Notes under the pieces: generated by a model
What the model was told of the DNA's origin: nothing
The model's database searches: none
What the model saw: the letters and a program-made list of their open reading frames with translations, nothing else
Origin: Cytobacillus solani
GTDB taxonomy: Bacteria; Bacillota; Bacilli; Bacillales; Cytobacillaceae
Assembly (NCBI RefSeq): GCF_001420595.1
Contig: NZ_LJIX01000006.1
Coordinates: forward strand, 1,987,361-2,051,360
Length of the DNA: 64,000 nucleotides
Reading direction: 5' to 3'
Position numbers and translations under genes: made by a program
In this document: in pieces, positions 58,769-64,000 of the stretch
How the letters are laid out: the number at the start of each line of letters is the position of its first letter
Position numbering within the stretch: the stretch's first letter is position 1

Positions 58769-59716
58769 TTGGACCAGCCGATTCGCATGAAAAATAACGG
58801 GCAGATTAGCATTGTCCTTAATTCACAGAAACGAAAGACATTGGCGAAAGAATTACCTGAATCTCAACCTCTCCCAAAAGACATTCCACCAGAACATGCG
58901 GCACTTAAAGATATAGAGGATGAACTTGGCACATTAGTTGGCATGGAAGAAATGAAAAGAATGATAAAGGAAATTTATGCATGGTTATATGTAAATAAAA
59001 AACGGGAGGAGTCTGGGTTAAAAGCAGGAAAACAGGCACTCCATATGATGTTTAAAGGAAATCCAGGCACTGGAAAAACAACAGTTGCAAGGTTAATTGG
59101 CAAGCTTTTTCAAAAAATGAATGTGTTATCAAAGGGGCATCTAATCGAAGCAGAGCGAGCAGATCTTGTGGGCGAGTACATTGGACACACCGCACAAAAA
59201 ACACGGGATTTAATAAAAAAAGCGATTGGCGGAATCCTTTTCATTGATGAGGCTTATTCACTTGGAAGAGGCGGGGAAAAGGATTTTGGCAAGGAAGCGA
59301 TTGATACACTTGTTAAGCATATGGAAGATAAACAGCATGATTTTATTCTTATTCTGGCAGGTTATTCGAAGGAAATGGACTATTTTCTCACCTTAAATCC
59401 AGGATTGCATTCACGATTTCCTCTTGTCATCGACTTCCCGGATTATTCGATTATTCAACTGATGGATATTGGACAACGAATGCTAAAGGACAGAGAATAT
59501 ACTTTTAGCCATGAAGCTGAGAAGAAGCTTCGAGAGCATTTAATATGGGTTAAAACAGTATTAAACCCAGCAAGTTTTTCAAATGGAAGATATATTAGGA
59601 ACGTCATTGAAAAATCAATTCGTGCTCAAGCGATGAGGTTATTGATGCAAAATACGTTTGATCGGCATGAATTAATAACGATTAGAAGCAATGATTTAGT
59701 TTTTGAAGAGGATTAA
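58769..59716 (+). CDS. spoVK: Stage V sporulation protein K (CbbX-type AAA ATPase)
   Basis: 315 residues from TTG 58769 with GAGGTGA 6 nt upstream (B. subtilis: 322). A short N-terminal arm, then the AAA domain: MMFKGNPGTGKTTVARLIGK (Walker A), GILFIDEAYSLGRGGEKDFG (Walker B), VKHMEDKQHDFILILAGYSK (sensor 1 region) and SRFPLVIDFPDYS (Arg finger). It acts in the mother cell in spore maturation. Position before hflX is as in B. subtilis. Confidence 0.95.
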   Translation: MDQPIRMKNNGQISIVLNSQKRKTLAKELPESQPLPKDIPPEHAALKDIEDELGTLVGMEEMKRMIKEIYAWLYVNKKREESGLKAGKQALHMMFKGNPGTGKTTVARLIGKLFQKMNVLSKGHLIEAERADLVGEYIGHTAQKTRDLIKKAIGGILFIDEAYSLGRGGEKDFGKEAIDTLVKHMEDKQHDFILILAGYSKEMDYFLTLNPGLHSRFPLVIDFPDYSIIQLMDIGQRMLKDREYTFSHEAEKKLREHLIWVKTVLNPASFSNGRYIRNVIEKSIRAQAMRLLMQNTFDRHELITIRSNDLVFEED

Positions 59717-59724
59717 CGGATTAC

Positions 59725-59756
59725 AAAAGGATTCCGTCTTCACGGAATCCTTTATA
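59725..59756. terminator. Bidirectional terminator spoVK / 59788 gene
   Basis: AAAGGATTCCGT-CTTC-ACGGAATCCTTT, a perfect hairpin between convergent genes. Confidence 0.9.
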
Positions 59757-59787
59757 TATGGGGATATCGGATGTTGCTCTTATCTAT

Positions 59788-60390
59788 TTAAGTACCTAGT
59801 CTCCGGGCTGGCAGTTTCCATCTATACGTATATGAAAGTACCCTTAATCCAGTAATAACAATAAATAAAGTATATAATTCAAAAGAAGAAACGGCGATTT
59901 TTAGTCCAATGGCGAGCCCGCAAAGAATGGCCCACACAGCATATATTTCAGCTTTTAAAACAAGAGGCTTTCTTCGAGCGAGAAGGTCACGAACAATTCC
60001 TCCACCGCTGCCTGTTAGAACAGCAGCAACGATTACTGCACTTAGCGGATGATTCATTTCAGAAGCATAAAGTGCTCCTTGGATAGCGAAGGCTGAAAGC
60101 CCGATCGCATCAAAAAAATTCCCCCACTTTTGCCAGTGTTTTAATAAATTATTCGGAAAAAGGAATACGGCTGTTATGGAAAGTAACGCAATTTGGAAAA
60201 ACAGTCCTTGCTCCCATAGGGCGGATACGGGAACACCAATTAAAAGATTTCGAATGGCTCCTCCACCAAAGGCGGTTACAATTCCTAAAATATACACACC
60301 TAATATGTCATATTCCTCTTCCATTGCAACAATCGCTCCGCTTATGGCAAAAGCGATCGTTCCAATCATACTTAAAACTTCCCATGTCAT
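59788..60390 (-). CDS. UPF0126/TRIC-family membrane protein (YvgT-like)
   Basis: 200 residues behind AGAGGAG. Two repeats of three membrane helices, each with a Gly-rich turn (VTAFGGGAIRNLLIG and VLTGSGGGIVRDLLARRKP) typical of the UPF0126 family, now known to include trimeric intracellular cation channels. Probably a cation or small-solute channel. Intact. Confidence 0.9.
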   Translation of the reverse strand: MTWEVLSMIGTIAFAISGAIVAMEEEYDILGVYILGIVTAFGGGAIRNLLIGVPVSALWEQGLFFQIALLSITAVFLFPNNLLKHWQKWGNFFDAIGLSAFAIQGALYASEMNHPLSAVIVAAVLTGSGGGIVRDLLARRKPLVLKAEIYAVWAILCGLAIGLKIAVSSFELYTLFIVITGLRVLSYTYRWKLPARRLGT

Positions 60391-60657
60391 GATTTCGGCT
60401 CCTCTTTGGTGATGATTGCTACTGATTAGGATATGAAAAGTGGAACTTGATAAAGACCCAGATATGTTTATAGATTACTAGTTTTTGTGCAAACAATATG
60501 ATTTTACCAAAAATATCGATATTTACAATCCTTTTAATATAATTAAGGGGTTAATATTAGGGATAATAAAATAAAACTTAGCACTTACGAAAATTAGAGT
60601 TGCCGCTCGATTTTTGATATGATGAGAATTAGATTAATGATGAAAGAAGGTTGTTGA

Positions 60658-61914
60658 TTGGAACAAAAGACTGAATTTGAAAAAGTCATTTTAGTTGGTT
60701 GTCAAACGAATGAAGATGATCAGCGATTTGGTTATTCAATGGATGAACTCGGATCATTGACAGAAACAGCAAAAGGAAAAGTAGTGTCTACTGTTACGCA
60801 GAAACGAGAACGCATCCACCCAGCTACATACATAGGAAAAGGAAAAGTTGCAGAACTAACTGCCCTGCAGGAAGAGTTGGAAGCAGATTTAATCATCTTT
60901 AATGATGAATTATCACCAAGTCAGGTTCGAAATCTTTCAAGAGATTTTGAAGCGCGAATTATTGACCGAACACAATTAATATTGGATATTTTTGCTGGTA
61001 GGGCTCGTTCGAAAGAGGGAAAATTACAAGTAGAACTAGCTCAGCTTCAATATTTGCTGCCTCGACTTATGGGGCAGGGAACACAATTATCAAGGTTAGG
61101 TGCGGGTATTGGAACACGTGGACCTGGTGAAACAAAACTGGAGTCTGATCGCCGTCATATTCGAAATCGCATTAATGACATTAAAACACAGCTAGAGGTT
61201 ATTGTTAAACACCGGGATAGGTACCGGGAAAGACGGAAAAAAAATAAAGCTTTCCAGATTGCCCTTGTTGGTTATACAAATGCTGGAAAGTCAACATTAT
61301 TTAATCGGCTAACAGAGGCAGACTCATTTGAAGAGAATCAACTGTTTGCTACCCTAGACCCAATGACTAGAAAGGTTATTTTGCCGAGCGGATTTTTGAC
61401 CCTCTTAACAGACACTGTTGGTTTTATACAAGATTTGCCAACGACTCTTATCGCTGCTTTCCGATCTACACTGGAAGAAGTGAAAGAGGCTAACCTTTTG
61501 CTTCATCTGGTTGATAGTTCAAGTCCTGATTATTACCAGCATGAACAGACTGTAAACAAGCTGCTTGAGGATTTAGAAAATGAAAAAATCCCACAAATAG
61601 TCGTATATAATAAAAAAGATCTTCAGCATTCTGATTTTGTCCCAACAGCAAAAACGAAAACAATCCAAATTAGTGCATTTGATGAGTATGACCGAAATAA
61701 TTTAATGAAATTATTGGAAGAAATCGTGTTAAGTATGATGAGTTTCTATCATGTGGAGGTGCCTTCTACAGAAGGAAAGCTTCTATCACAGTTGAAAAAT
61801 GAGACAATACTTCGCGAACTATCCTTTCATGAGGAAAAACAAATCTACATTTGCAAAGGTTATTATTTAGAGGATCATCAAATAGCCGGACAAATTAGTA
61901 AATATAAGATTTAG
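60658..61914 (+). CDS. hflX: Ribosome-associated GTPase HflX
   Basis: 418 residues from TTG 60658 behind AGAAGG. An N-terminal HflX domain ([50 protein letters not shown]) with the Gly-rich RGPGETKLE segment, then the GTPase: G1 [12 protein letters not shown]3 [11 protein letters not shown]4 NKKD. HflX splits stalled 70S or hibernating ribosomes. Located between spoVK and ynbB, as in B. subtilis (ynbA). Confidence 0.96.
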   Translation: MEQKTEFEKVILVGCQTNEDDQRFGYSMDELGSLTETAKGKVVSTVTQKRERIHPATYIGKGKVAELTALQEELEADLIIFNDELSPSQVRNLSRDFEARIIDRTQLILDIFAGRARSKEGKLQVELAQLQYLLPRLMGQGTQLSRLGAGIGTRGPGETKLESDRRHIRNRINDIKTQLEVIVKHRDRYRERRKKNKAFQIALVGYTNAGKSTLFNRLTEADSFEENQLFATLDPMTRKVILPSGFLTLLTDTVGFIQDLPTTLIAAFRSTLEEVKEANLLLHLVDSSSPDYYQHEQTVNKLLEDLENEKIPQIVVYNKKDLQHSDFVPTAKTKTIQISAFDEYDRNNLMKLLEEIVLSMMSFYHVEVPSTEGKLLSQLKNETILRELSFHEEKQIYICKGYYLEDHQIAGQISKYKI

Positions 61915-61928
61915 ATAAGGAGAACAAC

Positions 61929-63200
61929 ATGTTTCAACAATTATCAAATGGGGAAAAACTGCAGCCGATTGTAAATGAAGTGGAGCAGCAAATTGCATCA
62001 GTCCTTCAGTATATTGATAAGCGGATTGATGAAAACCAATTTAGAGTATTAAAGAGCTTTCAAAATAATAAGGTAAGTGATTCACATTTTATTCCTACAA
62101 CTGGATACGGGTATGATGACATTGGCCGTGATACGCTTGAAAAAATTTATGCAGAAGTATTTGGCGGAGAGTCTGCTCTTGTTAGACCGCAGATCATTTC
62201 TGGCACACATGCGATTTCCATTTCTTTGTTTGGCGTCCTCCGTCCTGGAGATGAATTGCTATATATTACTGGCAAGCCATATGATACGCTAGAAGAAATA
62301 GTAGGAATTAGGGGAAGCGGAAACGGATCATTAAAGGAATTTGGTATTTCATACAATAGTGTTCCTTTAAAGAATGATGGTTCAGTTGATTATCGTGCTG
62401 TAGAACAGGCCATTAAACCAAATACAAAGATGATCGGAATTCAGCGTTCCAAAGGATATGCAACAAGACCATCCTTTACGATCACACAAATAAAAGAAAT
62501 GATTCAGTTTGTGAAAGAAATCAAACCGGATGTGGTTGTTTTCGTCGATAATTGCTATGGTGAGTTTGTTGAAGAGATGGAACCTTGTCATATCGGAGCT
62601 GATTTAATGGCTGGCTCCCTCATAAAGAATCCTGGAGGCGGGATTGCAAAGACAGGCGGGTATATTGTCGGAAAAGTAAAATGGGTGGAGGCATGCTCTT
62701 ATAGAATGACCTCACCTGGCATTGGTGCGGAAGCAGGAGCTTCCTTATATAGCTTGCAAGAAATGTATCAAGGCTTTTTCATGGCTCCGCATATTGTCGG
62801 CCAAGCATTGAAAGGGGCTGTGTTTACCTCAGCCATTCTAGAGCGATTTGGCATGAACTCATCCCCGAAATGGGATGCAAAAAGAACGGATTTAATTCAG
62901 GCGGTACAATTTGATGACCGTGATATGATGGTTGCATTTTGCCAAGCTATTCAATTTGCGGCACCGATCAATTCGCATGTAACACCATATCCAAGTCCAA
63001 TGCCTGGCTATGAGGATGATGTCATTATGGCTGCTGGCGCTTTTATTCAAGGTGCAAGCATCGAGCTTTCTGCAGACGGTCCCATTAGGCCGCCGTACGT
63101 TGCCTATGTACAAGGGGGGCTCACTTATTCCCATGTGAAAATCGCTATCTGTCATGCTCTTAATGGATTAGCAGATAAGGGTTTTATTGATGTTAATTAG
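61929..63200 (+). CDS. ynbB: YnbB, PLP-dependent methionine-gamma-lyase-family protein
   Basis: 423 residues behind AAGGAG, 14 bp after hflX. A fold-type-I PLP enzyme of the 'aluminium resistance' group: GYGYDDIGRDTLEKIYAEVF, PQIISGTHAISISLFG, VFVDNCYGEFVE and the likely PLP Lys in AGSLIKNPGGGIAKTGGYI. Reaction not established. It belongs to the core Bacillus set (hflX-ynbB-glnR-glnA) and not to the island, in spite of being PLP dependent. Confidence 0.94.
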   Translation: MFQQLSNGEKLQPIVNEVEQQIASVLQYIDKRIDENQFRVLKSFQNNKVSDSHFIPTTGYGYDDIGRDTLEKIYAEVFGGESALVRPQIISGTHAISISLFGVLRPGDELLYITGKPYDTLEEIVGIRGSGNGSLKEFGISYNSVPLKNDGSVDYRAVEQAIKPNTKMIGIQRSKGYATRPSFTITQIKEMIQFVKEIKPDVVVFVDNCYGEFVEEMEPCHIGADLMAGSLIKNPGGGIAKTGGYIVGKVKWVEACSYRMTSPGIGAEAGASLYSLQEMYQGFFMAPHIVGQALKGAVFTSAILERFGMNSSPKWDAKRTDLIQAVQFDDRDMMVAFCQAIQFAAPINSHVTPYPSPMPGYEDDVIMAAGAFIQGASIELSADGPIRPPYVAYVQGGLTYSHVKIAICHALNGLADKGFIDVN

Positions 63201-63229
63201 AAGAATTGTAATAAGTTAAATAAGAATTG

Positions 63230-63270
63230 AGAGGTTTGGGTTGTCAATAATCCAAGCCTTTTATTTTTTT
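63230..63270 (+). terminator. Terminator after ynbB
   Basis: AGGTTTGG...CCAAGCCT stem followed by TTTTATTTTTTT. Confidence 0.8.
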
Positions 63271-63278
63271 AAATGTCA

Positions 63279-63318
63279 TGTCAGAAAATCTAACATATGT
63301 TTGACAATAAACCTAACA
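63279..63318 (+). promoter_or_regulatory. Two GlnR/TnrA boxes
   Basis: TGTCAGAAAATCTAACA at 63279-63295 matches the TGTNA-N7-TNACA consensus exactly in its arms (TGTCA, TAACA). TGACAATAAACCTAACA at 63302-63318 is a near match. The second overlaps the -35 box, fitting autorepression of glnRA by GlnR under nitrogen excess. Confidence 0.88.
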
Positions 63319-63329
63319 TCGTTTATTCT
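63301..63329 (+). promoter_or_regulatory. Sigma-A promoter of glnRA
   Basis: TTGACA and TATTCT with 17 bp between, about 35 bp before the glnR start codon. Confidence 0.82.
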
Positions 63330-63362
63330 AATAATAGAAAATTTGTAAAGGAGGAGAAAGAA

Positions 63363-63764
63363 GTGACTGGAAGCAACATTCGACGTTCCATGCCGCTTTT
63401 TCCAATTGGGCCTGTCATGCAGCTGACTGATTTGACTGCAAGGCAAATTCGGTATTATGAAGAGCACCAATTGATTTCTCCAGCTCGATCTGAAGGCAAT
63501 AGAAGATTGTTCTCGCTCAATGATATTGACAAACTCCTTGAAATTAAAGATCTTATTGATCAGGGAATCAATATGGCTGGAATTAAACAGCTATTATTTG
63601 TGCAAAATCAAGAAGTAATCGCTTCTGATGTAAAACCGCTTAAATCAGAGAGAGAACTATCTAATGACGAAATCAGAAGACATCTTAGAAAAGAAATCGT
63701 ACAAGCCGGGAGATTTAACCAACATTTATCAAGCCAAGGGAATATAACACGCTTATTCCACTGA
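63363..63764 (+). CDS. glnR: GlnR, MerR-type nitrogen regulator
   Basis: 133 residues from GTG 63363 with AGGAGG 8 nt upstream; the in-frame ATG at 63297 lies inside the operator and promoter. MerR-type helix-turn-helix ([20 protein letters not shown]) and a short C-terminal tail ([19 protein letters not shown]) that senses feedback-inhibited glutamine synthetase. It represses glnRA and other nitrogen genes. Confidence 0.96.
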   Translation: MTGSNIRRSMPLFPIGPVMQLTDLTARQIRYYEEHQLISPARSEGNRRLFSLNDIDKLLEIKDLIDQGINMAGIKQLLFVQNQEVIASDVKPLKSERELSNDEIRRHLRKEIVQAGRFNQHLSSQGNITRLFH

Positions 63765-63799
63765 TAAAGTGGCTTTAAACAAAAAGGAGGAATTATTAT

Positions 63800-64000
63800 A
63801 TGGCAAGGTTTACAAAAGAGGATATTAAACGAATTTCAGCTGAAGAGAATGTAAAGTTTATCCGTCTCCAATTTACAGATATTTTGGGAACGATTAAAAA
63901 TGTTGAGATTCCTATTAGCCAGCTTGAAAAAGCGCTTGATAATAAAATGATGTTTGATGGTTCCTCAATTGAAGGCTTTGTTCGAATTGAAGAATCAGAT
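63800..64000 (+). CDS. glnA: Glutamine synthetase, N-terminal part (runs off the window)
   Basis: ATG 63800 behind AAAGGAGG. The 67 visible residues ([57 protein letters not shown]) are the N-terminal beta-grasp domain of a type I-alpha glutamine synthetase. Co-transcribed with glnR, 35 bp apart. Confidence 0.97.
   Translation, partial: MARFTKEDIKRISAEENVKFIRLQFTDILGTIKNVEIPISQLEKALDNKMMFDGSSIEGFVRIEESD

Overview
The window is from a low-G+C, endospore-forming Firmicute of the Bacillaceae. Both ends carry core genes in the order known from Bacillus: miaB-ymcA-cotE-mutS-mutL on the left and miaA-hfq ... spoVK-hflX-ynbB-glnR-glnA on the right. Sporulation genes (cotE, spoVK), mreBH and a GlnR-controlled glnRA promoter support this. 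I cannot name the species.

Left core (1-11.6 kb): the 3' end of a 2-oxoacid:ferredoxin oxidoreductase beta gene, miaB, ymcA, three tandem 158-bp repeats, three small minus-strand genes of unknown function with very strong ribosome binding sites, cotE, a LysE-type exporter, a YvbH-like PH-domain protein, mutS and mutL. Right core (50.5-64 kb): a small lipoprotein, an alpha/beta hydrolase, mreBH, miaA, hfq, a secreted DUF3298-type protein, a small membrane protein, spoVK, a UPF0126/TRIC-type membrane protein, hflX, ynbB, glnR and the start of glnA.

Between mutL and miaA lies a large accessory region (about 11.7-50.4 kb). In B. subtilis the pks cluster occupies the same interval, so this is a known variable site. 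It starts with a T-box leader in front of a frameshifted lysyl-tRNA synthetase gene. Then come two nearly identical IS3-family elements in direct orientation (13.69-14.92 kb and 49.21-50.44 kb) enclosing about 34 kb. Almost every recognisable metabolic gene in that segment makes, salvages, senses or uses pyridoxal 5'-phosphate (PLP): pdxS, two broken pdxT, pdxR plus a second MocR remnant, pdxK, a YggS-type PLP carrier, gcvPA/gcvPB with a gcvT stub, two glutamate-1-semialdehyde-aminotransferase (HemL-like) genes plus a third remnant, two SufS-like cysteine desulfurase genes, a DegT-type aminotransferase, and pieces of serC (two), argD, a MetI-like gene and an Orn/Lys/Arg decarboxylase. MOSC, MoeA/MoeB and FolB remnants add a pterin/molybdenum-cofactor flavour. 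Two tRNA-Cys genes and a decayed third are also present.

The segment is a mosaic in decay. A four-gene module (CPVC thioredoxin-like protein, Cys-rich MarR regulator, HemL-like aminotransferase, SufS-like desulfurase) is present twice. Copy A is the more G/C-rich and keeps only the Trx-like and SufS genes intact. Copy B is A/T-rich and keeps the Trx-like, MarR and HemL genes intact. The pdxR/pdxS control region, with direct repeats 24 bp apart, occurs four times: before tRNA-Cys/gcvT'-gcvPA-gcvPB, at pdxR, before a hemL remnant, and before pdxS. Mobile debris (ICE VirB4-type ATPase, large serine recombinase, tyrosine integrase, Tn3 transposase, a deleted IS3 element) lies between these blocks. 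The flanking core genes are intact, so the frameshifts look like real decay rather than poor sequence. The intact genes suggest that what survives is glycine cleavage P-protein, PLP synthase subunit PdxS, pyridoxine kinase, a PLP carrier and a thiol/PLP module under MarR, LysR and PdxR regulators.
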